Shown: piece after piece, positions 52,476-61,491 of the stretch
How positions within the stretch are numbered: position 1 is the first letter of the stretch
Layout: each line of letters begins with the position of its first letter
Source: Nocardioides albus
Lineage (GTDB): Bacteria; Actinomycetota; Actinomycetes; Propionibacteriales; Nocardioidaceae
NCBI RefSeq assembly: GCF_014648255.1
Contig: NZ_BMQT01000013.1
Coordinates: forward strand, 92,790 to 156,789
Direction: 5' to 3'
Length of the DNA stretch: 64,000 nt
The notes under the pieces: generated by a model
The model's database searches: none
The model's input: the letters and a program-made list of their open reading frames with translations, nothing else
Told to the model about the DNA's origin: nothing
Translations under genes and position numbers: made by a program

Positions 52476-53921
52476 ATGAGCATCAAACGAAGCCTGAGTC
52501 TCGCCGCCGGATCCGCCGCTCTCGCAGCCCTGACCGCGACCACCATCTCGGCACCTGCGGCGACCGGGACCACCGGGCCCGCGCCCGCGCTGGGCACACC
52601 GAACGTGGTCGCCGACGGTCTCGACAACCCCTACTCGCTCGCCTGGGGAGCCCACGGCAAGCTGTGGCTCACCGAGAAGAGCGGCAAGTCCGTCCTCAGC
52701 GTGAACCCCGCGACCGGCGCGAAGAGCACCCTTCTCGATCTCTCCAACCAGGCCGTCTCCAGCGGCCAGGACGGAGTGCTCGGACTTGCCGTGGAGCCGT
52801 CGATCGTCAGCAGGGCCCGCGGCTATGCGTACGTCTCGTTCACCTATGACTCCGGCCAGGCCGAGGAGTCCACGGGCGAGACCCGGCGCACCAAGATCGT
52901 GCGCTACAGCTACGACGACTACCGGAAGAAGCTGGTCAGCCCGACCACGATCATCGACGGACTGCCGGCGAGCATCGACCACCAGGGTGGCCGGCTGCTG
53001 ATCGGTCCCGACGGGAAGCTCTACTACGCGATCGGCGACCAGGGCACCAACCAGTACTCCCTCGCCTGCCGTCAGAACCAGGCCCAGACCCTGCCTACCG
53101 CGGCCGAGGTCGCGGCGAAGGACTGGTTCGCCTACCAGGGCAAGACCCTGCGGCTGAACCGCGACGGCTCCATCCCGACCGACAACCCGACGATCAGCGG
53201 CGTACGCAGCCACATCTGGACCTACGGACACCGCAACCCGCAGGGCTTCACGTTCACCCCCTCCGGGCAGCTCCTCGAGGCCGAGCACGGCCCGAAGACC
53301 GACGACGAGATCAACCTGCTCCGCCCTGGCGGCAACTACGGCTGGCCGAACGTCGCCGGTTACCAGGACGACGACTCCGCCTACGTCTACGCCGACTGGA
53401 GCGCCTCCTCCCCGACACCGTGCGCCGAGTTGACCCACTCGGACTTCGAGATCCACGAGGACGTGCCGACGACGAAGGAGTCGGAGTTCACGGCTCGCTT
53501 CAACGAGCCCCTGGACACCTTCGGCACCTCGGTCACCTGGGATCACGACTTCACCGGCGCCCCGTGCGACGAGTCCGGTCTCTACTACATCTGCTACCCG
53601 ACCATCGCGCCGTCCAGCCTCACCTACTACAAGCCGGCCTCCGGCCGGGCGATGCCGGGCTGGGAGAACTCGGTGATCATGACCAGCCTCAAGGACGGCA
53701 CGATCTACCGCCTGGGTCTCAACTGGACCGAGACCGACGTGGTCGCGGTCGAGCCGCTCTACACCGACCAGGACCGGTTCCGCGCCACGATCGTCAGCCC
53801 TGACGGCAAGACGGTCTACGCAATCACCGACACCGCGGGCCTCGTCCGCGGCGAGGGCGACGTCCCCACGACCGACCTCACCCACCCGGGGTCGCTGCTC
53901 GCCTTCCCGGTCAGCAGCTGA
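52476..53921 (+). CDS. Secreted PQQ-dependent sugar dehydrogenase-like protein
   Basis: 481 residues with a cleavable signal (residues 1-30, ending near APAA). The glucose/sorbosone dehydrogenase beta-propeller follows: LDNPYSLAWGAHGKLWLTEK, GQDGVLGLAVEP, DHQGGRLLIGPDGKLYYAIGD, IWTYGHRNPQGFTF, EAEHGPKTDDEINLLRPGGNYGWP. These are the PQQ- and Ca-binding family motifs. It would oxidise sugars outside the cell if PQQ is available; no PQQ synthesis genes are in the window. ATG preceded by GGAGGAGAAG. Confidence 0.88.
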   Translation: MSIKRSLSLAAGSAALAALTATTISAPAATGTTGPAPALGTPNVVADGLDNPYSLAWGAHGKLWLTEKSGKSVLSVNPATGAKSTLLDLSNQAVSSGQDGVLGLAVEPSIVSRARGYAYVSFTYDSGQAEESTGETRRTKIVRYSYDDYRKKLVSPTTIIDGLPASIDHQGGRLLIGPDGKLYYAIGDQGTNQYSLACRQNQAQTLPTAAEVAAKDWFAYQGKTLRLNRDGSIPTDNPTISGVRSHIWTYGHRNPQGFTFTPSGQLLEAEHGPKTDDEINLLRPGGNYGWPNVAGYQDDDSAYVYADWSASSPTPCAELTHSDFEIHEDVPTTKESEFTARFNEPLDTFGTSVTWDHDFTGAPCDESGLYYICYPTIAPSSLTYYKPASGRAMPGWENSVIMTSLKDGTIYRLGLNWTETDVVAVEPLYTDQDRFRATIVSPDGKTVYAITDTAGLVRGEGDVPTTDLTHPGSLLAFPVSS

Positions 53922-53938
53922 CGTACGTCCCTGCTCTC

Positions 53939-53985
53939 CCGGACCCCGGGCGTGCGCCGATAAATGGTGTGCGACCGGGGTCCGG
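53939..53985 (+). terminator. Hairpin after the sugar dehydrogenase gene
   Basis: 11-bp perfect stem (53939-53949 with 53975-53985) and a 25-nt loop, 18 nt after the stop codon and 60 bp before the tRNA gene. Confidence 0.45.
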
Positions 53986-54044
53986 TCGTGTCTACCGTTG
54001 ATGTCATGCAGCAGCGACCGCGCCCGTGAACGTGTACGCACAGA

Positions 54045-54117
54045 CGGGTTGTGGGGAAGCGGCTATCCCTCCTGGGTTGGGTCCAGGCGATCGCGGGTTC
54101 GAGTCCCGCCAACCCGA
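54045..54117 (+). tRNA. tRNA-Pro (anticodon TGG)
   Basis: A full 73-nt cloverleaf. Acceptor CGGGTTG/CAACCCG (7 bp), D arm GGGA-AGCGGCTA-TCCC, anticodon arm CCTGG-GTTGGGT-CCAGG with T33 and TGG at 34-36, a 5-nt variable loop, and T arm GCGGG-TTCGAGT-CCCGC, discriminator A. CCA is not encoded. Decodes Pro CCA-type codons. The D loop is short (8 nt) but has the GG pair. Confidence 0.88.
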
Positions 54118-54125
54118 CGTTGACC

Positions 54126-54599
54126 TCAGTCCGCGTTGGTGACGCGGAGGAACTCCTGGACGTCGAACACGGCGCGGAAGAGCCCGGCGCCCTTGGGGAG
54201 CATGGGAGCGACCTCGGCGTAGGAGACGATCCTCGGATCCGTGACGCGGTGGTCGACGCCGTCGTGGACGATCGTGGCCGAGTTGGCGGCCAGGACGTTC
54301 TGGGCCCAGTCGACCTTCGAGGTGTAGGGCAGGTTGATGACGAAGCCGTCGGGCGTCGGGAACGGCGTGACCGGGGTGGCGTACTCCCGGCCGCTCGTGC
54401 GACCGACGTGGAGGACGACGCCGTTGAGGTTGCCGGTCGAGCCGGCGGTCTTCAGCGCCTCGGAGGCGAACCGCTTGGAGAAGATGCGGATGCGGTCCTG
54501 CAGCCAGGGCGACTTGTTGCGCATCCCGATCACGAAGGCGGCACCCGCGCCCGCCACTCCGGCAGCCAGCAGACCCGGGATCACTCGACTCAGTCGCAT
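54126..54599 (-). CDS. F420-dependent nitroreductase/quinone reductase family protein (Ddn-like)
   Basis: 157 residues, split-barrel deazaflavin-dependent oxidoreductase family. N-terminal hydrophobic segment near 5-25 (VIPGLLAAGVAGAGAAFVIG) may anchor it to the membrane, as in Ddn; the core has GVVLHVGRTSGREYATPVTPFP and FVINLPYTSKVDWAQNVLAA. Mycobacterial members reduce quinones or nitro compounds with F420H2. ATG 54599. It ends 8 bp from the convergent tRNA-Pro gene. Confidence 0.87.
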   Translation of the reverse strand: MRLSRVIPGLLAAGVAGAGAAFVIGMRNKSPWLQDRIRIFSKRFASEALKTAGSTGNLNGVVLHVGRTSGREYATPVTPFPTPDGFVINLPYTSKVDWAQNVLAANSATIVHDGVDHRVTDPRIVSYAEVAPMLPKGAGLFRAVFDVQEFLRVTNAD

Positions 54600-54697
54600 G
54601 TGGCAAACCTACCCTCGCACCCCAGAGAGGGCGCGGGTGACAGATAACGTGGGCGCCGTCACACTGGAGAGTGGATCTCGATCACCGAGGAGGGCGG

Positions 54698-55846
54698 ATG
54701 CGGCGCTGGCTACGCACTTCATCGGGGACCCATCTGGGCACCGAAGCCGACCGGGCGACCTTCCGCACCCTCCACAACGCGTCGCTGGCGAGCCCAGCGC
54801 TGCGCGGCGGCCTGACCGTGGACAGCGCCGAGCGCGCCGCACCTCATCTTCAGGCTCTTCTCGCCGCTCCCGCGCTCGCGATCACCGATACCGACGGCCT
54901 GCTCGCCTGGGAAGGCATCGGCACCCACCACCAGGAGCACGTGACGAAGCTGGCCGAGGGGACGCTGGAGCGCGGTGCGACCCGGTTCTACGACCGGGTC
55001 GACCTGGAGTGCGGTCAGGCCGGATGCCCGCTGCACTCCGCCGTGGTCAGCCCCCTGGTCGTCGACGACCACCTGGTCGGCACGCTGCAGGCGTACGCCC
55101 CGGACACCTCGGCAATGATGATCCGCGCCACCGACGAGGTCGCGACCTGGGTCTCCGGCCAGCTCGAGCTCGCCGAGCTCGACGCGTCGCGGCGGCGCCT
55201 GATGGAGGCCGAGGTGCGCGCGCTGCGCGCCCAGATCAGCCCGCACTTCATCTACAACTCGCTCGGGGCGATCGCCAGCTTCGTACGCACCGACCCGGAG
55301 CGAGCGCGGGAGCTGCTGCTGGAGTTCGCGGACTTCACGCGCTACTCGTTCCGGACCCACGGTGAATACACCACGCTGTCCGAGGAGCTCCGCTCGGTCG
55401 AGCGCTATCTGCTCCTGGAGCAGGCCCGGTTCGGCGAGCGACTCTCGGTCAGGCTCTCGGTCGCTCCCGAGGTGCTGCCGATCGCGGTGCCGTTCCTGTG
55501 CTTGCAGCCGTTGGTCGAGAACGCCGTACGCCACGGCCTCGCTGACGCAGAGACCGGCCACATCTCCATCCGAGCCGCCGACAGCGGCACCGAGTGCGTG
55601 ATCGAGGTCGAGGACGACGGTGCCGGCGAGGATCCGGAGAAAGTCCGCAACGCGCTGGCCGGCGGGCTCCCGACGGGTCTGAGCGACGTGCCCCCGACCA
55701 CCGATTCGATGGGGCTCGGCAACGTCGACGCCCGGCTCCGCAACGCCTACGGCGACGACTACGGCCTGGTGGTCGAGACCGCCCCCGGTGCCGGCACGAA
55801 GGTCATCCTCAGGATCCCGAAGTTCGCCCCAGGAGTGCACACATGA
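54698..55846 (+). CDS. LytS-family sensor histidine kinase (cytoplasmic GAF-type sensor)
   Basis: 382 residues. No membrane helices. Residues about 30-165 form a GAF-like sensor with a CxxxxC pair (DLECGQAGCPLHS, near 108-118) that could bind metal or sense redox. The His_kinase domain has ALRAQISPHFIYNSLG with phospho-accepting His near 184; the HATPase has PLVENAVRHGL and EVEDDGAG, and GLGNVDARLRNAYG. ATG 54698 has GAGGAGGG closely upstream. Its stop overlaps the response regulator (ATGA). Confidence 0.88.
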   Translation: MRRWLRTSSGTHLGTEADRATFRTLHNASLASPALRGGLTVDSAERAAPHLQALLAAPALAITDTDGLLAWEGIGTHHQEHVTKLAEGTLERGATRFYDRVDLECGQAGCPLHSAVVSPLVVDDHLVGTLQAYAPDTSAMMIRATDEVATWVSGQLELAELDASRRRLMEAEVRALRAQISPHFIYNSLGAIASFVRTDPERARELLLEFADFTRYSFRTHGEYTTLSEELRSVERYLLLEQARFGERLSVRLSVAPEVLPIAVPFLCLQPLVENAVRHGLADAETGHISIRAADSGTECVIEVEDDGAGEDPEKVRNALAGGLPTGLSDVPPTTDSMGLGNVDARLRNAYGDDYGLVVETAPGAGTKVILRIPKFAPGVHT

Positions 55847-56625
55847 GCGGCATGACCGGCCGTACGCCGCAGGCGTTCGCCGCGAGACAGGGAGCCCCGG
55901 GCGGGCGCCTGCGAGTCCTGGTCGTCGACGACGAGCCGCCGGCCGCCGACGAGCTCTCCTACCTGCTCACCCAGGACGCTCGGGTGGCAGAGGTGCGCAC
56001 CTGTCTGAACGCGACCGACGGGCTGCAGCAGCTGCAGGGGTCGGGCGTGGACGCGGTCTTCCTCGACATCCAGATGCCCGGCCTGAACGGGCTCGAGGTG
56101 GCGCGGCTGCTGGCCCGCTTCAAGACACCGCCGGCGGTCGTGTTCGTGACCGCTCACGAGGAGCACGCGCTGGAGGCCTTCGACCTGCGCGCGGTCGACT
56201 ACGTCCTCAAGCCGGTGCGCGCGGAACGTCTGGCCGAGACCGTCACCCGGCTGATGGGCAGCGTCCCGGAGGAGGAGCCGAGCGGCGACGTACAGATCCC
56301 GGTCGAGCTCGGCGGCGTCACCCGTTTCGTGTGGCGCTCCCAGATCACCCACGTGGAGGCGCAGGGCGACTACGCCCGGCTGCACACCGCCGGGGCGTCT
56401 CATCTGGTGCGGGTCCCGCTGACCCAGCTGGAGCAGGAATGGGCCTCCGCCCGGTTCGTACGCATCCACCGCTCGCTCCTCGTCAACCTCTCCCACGTCA
56501 CCGAGGTCCGCTCGGAGGCCGGGCGCTGCTCGGTCGTCGTCGGCGGCGCGTCCCGCGGCACCGAGCTGCAGGTCAGCCGCCGGCACACGCGCCAGCTCAA
56601 GGACCTGCTCGCCCGACGCTCATGA
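55843..56625 (+). CDS. LytTR-family response regulator
   Basis: 260 residues. Receiver domain near 24-140: acidic pocket VVDDEPPAADEL, phosphorylated Asp in FLDIQMPG near 74, Lys in DYVLKPVRAE. LytTR DNA-binding domain near 155-258 (VWRSQITHVEAQGDYARLHT, FVRIHRSLLVNLSHVTEVRSE). Such pairs often control carboxylate transporters in enterobacteria (BtsSR, YpdAB); the genes that follow encode an acetate-type symporter module, so the target is probably adjacent. ATG 55843 is coupled to the kinase. Confidence 0.9.
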   Translation: MSGMTGRTPQAFAARQGAPGGRLRVLVVDDEPPAADELSYLLTQDARVAEVRTCLNATDGLQQLQGSGVDAVFLDIQMPGLNGLEVARLLARFKTPPAVVFVTAHEEHALEAFDLRAVDYVLKPVRAERLAETVTRLMGSVPEEEPSGDVQIPVELGGVTRFVWRSQITHVEAQGDYARLHTAGASHLVRVPLTQLEQEWASARFVRIHRSLLVNLSHVTEVRSEAGRCSVVVGGASRGTELQVSRRHTRQLKDLLARRS

Positions 56626-56648
56626 TCCCCTCCTGACAGCAGAGCCCA

Positions 56649-57017
56649 ATGACAGAACCACAACGCGTACGCGTCACCGGACCGCCCCGACGCCGCCCGG
56701 CCGTCCGTCGGGTCGACGTCGACGAGGACACCCGCCTCGGCGAGGTCTACCTCGGCTCGCTGATGCGCGCCCAGCTCTCGATCGCGCTCCGCACCCTGGC
56801 GGTGCTCTTCCTCGGCGTCGGGTCGCTCCCGCTGCTGTTCTGGCTGGCCCCCGGGCTGGTCCGCACCGCGCCGTTCGGTATCCCGCTCCCCTGGCTGCTC
56901 CTCGGGGTTCTGGTCTACCCGTTCCTGTTCCTCCTCGGCCGCTGGTATCTGCGCGGCGCGGAACGCAACGAGGCCAGCTACGCCGACCTGCTCCGTTCGG
57001 ACGACGAGGCTCCATGA
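56649..57017 (+). CDS. Small two-helix membrane partner of the downstream symporter (DUF485-like)
   Basis: 122 residues. An Arg-rich cytoplasmic N-terminus is followed by two membrane helices near 47-68 (LRTLAVLFLGVGSLPLLFWL) and 79-99 (LPWLLLGVLVYPFLFLLGRWY). Size, topology and position match the DUF485 protein that accompanies ActP-type symporters, although sequence similarity is weak. Its stop overlaps the symporter start (ATGA at 57014), indicating coupled synthesis. Confidence 0.68.
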   Translation: MTEPQRVRVTGPPRRRPAVRRVDVDEDTRLGEVYLGSLMRAQLSIALRTLAVLFLGVGSLPLLFWLAPGLVRTAPFGIPLPWLLLGVLVYPFLFLLGRWYLRGAERNEASYADLLRSDDEAP

Positions 57018-58543
57018 CGCTCGACTCCGCCCCGGCGATCGTCGCGGTCACCCTGGTCACCCTGGCGACGCTGACCATCGGCACCTGGGGACTGCGGTTC
57101 AGCCGGACCACGAGCGACTTCTACGTCGCCTCGCGGTCGGTGCGGCCCGGCCTCAACGCGAGCGCAATCGGCGGGGAGTATCTCTCCGCCGCCTCCTTCC
57201 TCGGCATCGCCGGGCTGGTGTTCACCTCGGGCGCGGAGATGCTCTGGTACCCGATCGGCTGGACCGCCGGCTATCTCGTGCTGCTGACCCTGGTCGCGGC
57301 GCCTCTGCGCAGGTCAGGGGCGTACACGCTGCCTGACTTCGCCGAGGAGCGGCTTGCCTCGCGCGGGGTTCGGCGGCTCTGCTCGCTTCTGGTCGTGTCC
57401 ATCGGCTGGCTCTATCTGCTGCCGCAGCTGCAGGGCGCCGGCCTGACCTTGGAGCTGGTCGCAGGTGCGCCTCGCTGGGTGGGACCGGTGCTGGTCGGGA
57501 CGGTCGTGCTGGTCAGCGTCTTCTCCGGCGGGATGCGCTCGATCACCTTCGTGCAGGCCTTCCAGTACTGGCTCAAGCTGACCGCCCTGCTGGTGCCGGT
57601 CGGAGTGCTGGTCGCGGTCTGGGGCAGCGACGGCGCACCCCGCGCCAACGATCTCAGTCAGACCTGGTCGCTGCCGATGGGCACCGACGGACCTGCCGGC
57701 CTCTACGCCACCTACTCGCTGATCGCAGCGACATTCCTCGGGACGATGGGGCTGCCGCACGTCGGGGTCCGCTTCTACACCAACCCCGACGGCCGCGCCG
57801 CCCGCCGCACCACCCTGGTCGTGCTGGCTCTCCTCGGCGTCTTCTACCTGCTGCCACCGATCCTCGGCGTCCTCGGTCGCGTGTACGGCGCCCGCCCCGC
57901 CTCCGCCGACACCCTGGTCCTCGAGCTGCCCCGGCTGATGCTCTCCGGCTGGGCGGGTGACGTCCTGACCGGACTCGTGTGCGCGGGCGCCTTCGCGGCC
58001 TTCCTGTCGACGTCGTCCGGCCTCGCGATCGCCGTCTCCGGCGTGCTCTCCCAGGACGTGGTCGTGCCGCTGCTGCGTCGCCGAGGCAGTCGGTACGGCG
58101 GCGTCGCCGCCTTCCGGATCGCCTCCCTGGTCGCCGTGATCGTCCCCGTCGCCGGCGCCCTGCTGACCCCCAGCGTCGGCGTCGCCCGCGGCGTCGCGCT
58201 CGCCTTCGCCCTGGCCGCCGCCACCTTCTGCCCGCTCCTCCTGCTCGGCATCTGGTCGCGCCGGCTGACCGCCTACGGTGCCGCTGCGGGCCTGGTCACC
58301 GGGTTGGTCACGACGGGCTCCGCCGTGGTCTTCACGATCAGTGGGTGGCGTACGGACACCTGGGCCGACGTCGTCCTCACCCAGCCCGCGCTCTGGGCGG
58401 TCCCGCTCTCGTTCGCCGTGATGATCCTCGTCAGCCTCGCCACCGCAGAGCATGTCCCGCCCCACACCACCCGACTGCTCGTACGCCTCCACACCCCCGA
58501 GCCGACGCTCGAACCCGCCGTCGCGGCCTCGACGCAGCGCTGA
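57014..58543 (+). CDS. Sodium:solute symporter family transporter (acetate/carboxylate type)
   Basis: 509 residues, about 13 helices, SSS family. Signature segments: TTSDFYVASRSVRPGLNASAIGGEYLSAASFLGIAGLVF near 30-68, SGGMRSITFVQAFQYWLK near 175, and GLPHVGVRFYTNPDGR near 250, all shared with ActP-type acetate permeases. Start ATG 57014 is coupled to the small partner gene. Probably under control of the LytTR pair located upstream; the substrate may be acetate, pyruvate or propionate. Confidence 0.87.
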   Translation: MTLDSAPAIVAVTLVTLATLTIGTWGLRFSRTTSDFYVASRSVRPGLNASAIGGEYLSAASFLGIAGLVFTSGAEMLWYPIGWTAGYLVLLTLVAAPLRRSGAYTLPDFAEERLASRGVRRLCSLLVVSIGWLYLLPQLQGAGLTLELVAGAPRWVGPVLVGTVVLVSVFSGGMRSITFVQAFQYWLKLTALLVPVGVLVAVWGSDGAPRANDLSQTWSLPMGTDGPAGLYATYSLIAATFLGTMGLPHVGVRFYTNPDGRAARRTTLVVLALLGVFYLLPPILGVLGRVYGARPASADTLVLELPRLMLSGWAGDVLTGLVCAGAFAAFLSTSSGLAIAVSGVLSQDVVVPLLRRRGSRYGGVAAFRIASLVAVIVPVAGALLTPSVGVARGVALAFALAAATFCPLLLLGIWSRRLTAYGAAAGLVTGLVTTGSAVVFTISGWRTDTWADVVLTQPALWAVPLSFAVMILVSLATAEHVPPHTTRLLVRLHTPEPTLEPAVAASTQR

Positions 58544-58546
58544 CTC

Positions 58547-59050
58547 TCAGACGGCAGTGATCTCGGCGCGAACCGACGTGGTCCAACCGTGACCGTCACC
58601 GCCGTGGATCTCCAACAGGTGCGGTCCGGGGGCGATCGGCTCGACATAGGCCCAATGGCCAGCGACCTGCATCTTCGTCCCGAACAGCGACACCCCGTTC
58701 ACCGGGTTTCCAAGTGCGCCTCGCACTCTGACCGGTCCGGAAGAGTTCGCAGACACTGGAACCTCTTCGCCGTCGAGCTTCACGAAGCCGAACGATCGGG
58801 GAAGGTCCGCGTTCGTGAGCATGCTGCGCGACCACATACAGAAGGCAGGCATGAACAAAGGCCTGCCGACCGGCACGTCGAAGCGTCGGGATGACACCCC
58901 ACCGGAGTTCCCCGCAACGAACCAGACGTCCGGCGGCTGCTTCGACCCTGCGAACGCTCCCGTGGCATCCACGATCGGCGACGACGTTTCATCTGACGAG
59001 GCTGCCCACCGGAGCCAGCGTGCGGCGAGGCCTGGAATGTCGGAGATCAC
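58547..59050 (-). CDS. Hypothetical protein of a WFLAG-type conserved family
   Basis: About 167 residues. WLRWAASSDETSSPIVDATG, PDVWFVAGNSGG, RFDVPVGRPLFMPAFCMW and a C-terminal LLEIHGGDGHGWTTS are features I associate with a conserved but uncharacterised bacterial family. No clear signal peptide with the GTG start at 59050; an export signal could be missed because the frame upstream to 59524 has Arg-rich, non-coding character. Start is uncertain. Convergent with the symporter gene, 3 bp apart. Confidence 0.6.
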   Translation of the reverse strand: MISDIPGLAARWLRWAASSDETSSPIVDATGAFAGSKQPPDVWFVAGNSGGVSSRRFDVPVGRPLFMPAFCMWSRSMLTNADLPRSFGFVKLDGEEVPVSANSSGPVRVRGALGNPVNGVSLFGTKMQVAGHWAYVEPIAPGPHLLEIHGGDGHGWTTSVRAEITAV

Positions 59051-59397
59051 GGCGGCGAACGTTAGCGCTTGGTCGGCTCGACGGGCCCGCCGCCCTGCCG
59101 TACTTCGGGGCCGAACGAATGTTCGTTCGCTCTCGGAACCGCGGGGTGGGCGACGTACCGCATGACCATCGGTCGCCCTCTCGGCAGGAGCAGACCCCCA
59201 CGGGAACCAGCCACTCGACGTACGAAATCGACCGCTCGTCGCGCGACGATGCCGTCTACCGAGGGACCGGCCGCTACCCCGCGACGGGCGACCCAGCAGA
59301 CCCCTAATGTGACTGCGATCACACGTCGTCCGTCCCTGGTCTCGACAGGCTCGACCACCAGAAATCAGGACGGCCTCGTCAACGAAAGGGTTAGACC
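59051..59397. promoter_or_regulatory. Promoter region of the DUF485-actP operon
   Basis: 347 bp without a credible gene. It contains a CRP-type site (59308-59323), a REP-like bulged palindrome (59336-59361: CTGGTCTCGACAGGCTCGACCACCAG-type, arms CTGGT/ACCAG), and the AAAGGG ribosome site at 59384-59389. Confidence 0.55.
59308..59323. promoter_or_regulatory. CRP/GlxR-type binding site
   Basis: TGTGACTGCGATCACA is an exact TGTGA-N6-TCACA match, the consensus of CRP and corynebacterial GlxR. It lies 75 bp before the DUF485 start. GlxR controls acetate genes in Corynebacterium, which fits. Confidence 0.6.
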
Positions 59398-59748
59398 GTG
59401 AGCGACGAAGCGCACGACCAAGCCCACCGGCACGACCCGGTCTACGACAGACTGCACGCCACGGCAGAGTTTCGCGCTCTGCGGTCGGCGTACCGGAAGT
59501 TCGTATTCCCGGCCACGGTGGCATTCCTGGCTTGGTACCTCCTCTATGTCTTCTGCTCGAACTGGGCCGAGGACTTCATGAACTACAAGCTGTTCGGCAA
59601 CATCAACGTCGCGCTGGTCTTCGGGCTCCTGCAGTTCGTGACCACCTTCGGCATCGCCTACCTCTACGCCAACTACTCCACCAAGAACCTCGACCCGCTG
59701 GCTCGGAAGCTCGACGAGGAATACGAGATCGAGAAGAGGCAGCTCTGA
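59398..59748 (+). CDS. DUF485 domain membrane protein
   Basis: 116 residues. DUF485 family: two membrane helices near 39-57 (FPATVAFLAWYLLYVFCSNW) and 70-92 (VALVFGLLQFVTTFGIAYLYANY), preceded by the conserved FRALRSAYRKFVFP. The family nearly always precedes an ActP-type acetate symporter, as here, and is probably an accessory subunit. GTG 59398 has AAAGGG upstream. The stop shares one base with the actP ATG. Confidence 0.92.
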   Translation: MSDEAHDQAHRHDPVYDRLHATAEFRALRSAYRKFVFPATVAFLAWYLLYVFCSNWAEDFMNYKLFGNINVALVFGLLQFVTTFGIAYLYANYSTKNLDPLARKLDEEYEIEKRQL

Positions 59749-61367
59749 TGGACGGCAGCCAGATCCTCACCACTGTCCTCTTCCTCGCGGTCGTCGCGAT
59801 CACGGTCGGTATCACCTTCTGGGCGAGCCGGCAGACGAAGACCGCGGCCGACTACTACGCCGGGGGCCGCGGCTTCTCCGGCTTCCAGAACGGTCTCGCG
59901 ATCGGAGGCGACTACATGTCGGCGGCGTCGTTCCTCGGCATCTCGGGCGCCATCGCCCTGTCCGGCTACGACGGGTTCCTCTACTCGATCGGCTTCCTCG
60001 TCGCCTGGTTGGTGGCGCTGCTGCTGGTCGCGGAGGTGCTGCGCAACTCCGGTCGCTACACGATGGCCGACCAGCTGGCGTACCGCATGAAGCAGCGTCC
60101 GGTGCGCATGGCCGCGGCGACGTCCACCGTGGTCGTGAGCATCTTCTACCTGCTGGCCCAGATGGTCGGTGCGGGCGCGCTGGTAGCGCTCCTGCTCGGC
60201 GTCGAGGACCAGGCGGTGAAGAACATCGTGATCCTGTTCGTCGGCGCGCTGATGATCTTCTACGTCACCGTCGGCGGGATGAAGGGCACCACCTGGGTCC
60301 AGATCGTCAAGGCCGTCCTGCTGATGACCGGCTCCGCGCTGATCGTCATCCTGGTGCTCGCCCAGTTCGGCTTCAACCTCTCCGAGCTGCTCGGATCCGC
60401 CGCCGACGCCTCGGGCAAGGGCGACGCCTTCCTCCAGCCGGGTCTGAAGTACGGCCTGAGCTTCACCAGCGAGATGGACTTCGTCTCCCTCGGCCTTGCC
60501 CTGGTGCTCGGCACCGCGGGTCTGCCGCACATCCTGATCCGCTTCTACACCGTCCCGACCTCGGCGGATGCTCGCAAGTCGGTGCTGTGGGCGATCGGCC
60601 TGATCGGCGTCTTCTACCTGTTCACCCTGGTCCTGGGCTTCGGTGCGGCCGCCCTGGTCGACCCGGCGACCCTGGACAAGGCCGGCAACCTGGCGGCGCC
60701 ACTGCTCGCCCAGGAAGTCGGTGGCGGTGAGGGCTCGGTCGGTGGTGCCGTGCTGCTGGCGCTCATCTCCGCGGTCGCCTTCGCCACCATCCTCGCCGTG
60801 GTCGCGGGGCTGACGCTGACCTCGTCGGTCTCCGTCGCCCACGACATCTACAACTCGGTGATCAAGCACGGCAAGGCCTCGGAGAAGGACGAGCTGAAGG
60901 TCTCTCGCTGGGCCGCGGCGGGCATCGGCCTGATCGCGATCCTGCTGGCCATCCCGGCGCAGTCGCTGAACATCGCGTTCCTCGTCGCGCTGGCCTTCGC
61001 GGTCGCCGCCTCGGCGAACCTGCCGGCGATCATCTACAACATGTTCTGGAAGCGGTTCAACACCCGCGGCGCGGTCTGGTCGATCTACGGCGGCCTGATC
61101 TCGTGTGTCGGCCTGGTCTTCTTCTCCCCGGTCGTCTCCGGCAAGGTCGACCCCGCCACCGGCGACAGCCTCTCGCTGTTCCCGGCCGGAATCGACTTCT
61201 CCTGGTTCCCCCTGGAGAACCCGGGCATCATCTCCATCCCGCTCGGCTTCTTCCTGGGCTGGCTGGGCACGGTGACGTCGAAGGAGCCGGAGACCGCTGA
61301 GCGCTACATCGAGCTCGAGGTGCGCGCCCTCACCGGCGCCGGCTCCGAGAAGGCGATCACGCACTGA
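59748..61367 (+). CDS. actP: Cation/acetate symporter ActP
   Basis: 539 residues, about 13 helices, SSS family. TKTAADYYAGGRGFSGFQNG, AIGGDYMSAASFLGISGAIAL near 50-70, VTVGGMKGTTWVQIVK, and GLPHILIRFYTVPTSADAR near 255 are ActP hallmarks. It brings acetate and related short carboxylates into the cell for activation by Acs, encoded 124 bp downstream. ATG 59748 via TGATG from DUF485. The long frame starting at 59532 is out of register with DUF485 and was rejected. Confidence 0.93.
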   Translation: MDGSQILTTVLFLAVVAITVGITFWASRQTKTAADYYAGGRGFSGFQNGLAIGGDYMSAASFLGISGAIALSGYDGFLYSIGFLVAWLVALLLVAEVLRNSGRYTMADQLAYRMKQRPVRMAAATSTVVVSIFYLLAQMVGAGALVALLLGVEDQAVKNIVILFVGALMIFYVTVGGMKGTTWVQIVKAVLLMTGSALIVILVLAQFGFNLSELLGSAADASGKGDAFLQPGLKYGLSFTSEMDFVSLGLALVLGTAGLPHILIRFYTVPTSADARKSVLWAIGLIGVFYLFTLVLGFGAAALVDPATLDKAGNLAAPLLAQEVGGGEGSVGGAVLLALISAVAFATILAVVAGLTLTSSVSVAHDIYNSVIKHGKASEKDELKVSRWAAAGIGLIAILLAIPAQSLNIAFLVALAFAVAASANLPAIIYNMFWKRFNTRGAVWSIYGGLISCVGLVFFSPVVSGKVDPATGDSLSLFPAGIDFSWFPLENPGIISIPLGFFLGWLGTVTSKEPETAERYIELEVRALTGAGSEKAITH

Positions 61368-61450
61368 CCCACCCACGGCGGGTCGTCGTCGCCTGACTGA
61401 AGAGTCTTGTCGTACGACGGCCCGCCATCGTTCTTTCCCCCGCACTACCC

Positions 61451-61466
61451 TGTGGCCTGAGCCACA
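61451..61466. promoter_or_regulatory. Second CRP-like palindrome, before acs
   Basis: TGTGGCCTGAGCCACA, with the spacing TGTGG-N6-CCACA, 25 bp before the acs start. It differs from the CRP consensus by a symmetric A-to-G change in both half sites and is close enough to the start to repress. Confidence 0.35.
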
Positions 61467-61491
61467 AAATTTTTCGTACGTAGGAGTCACT

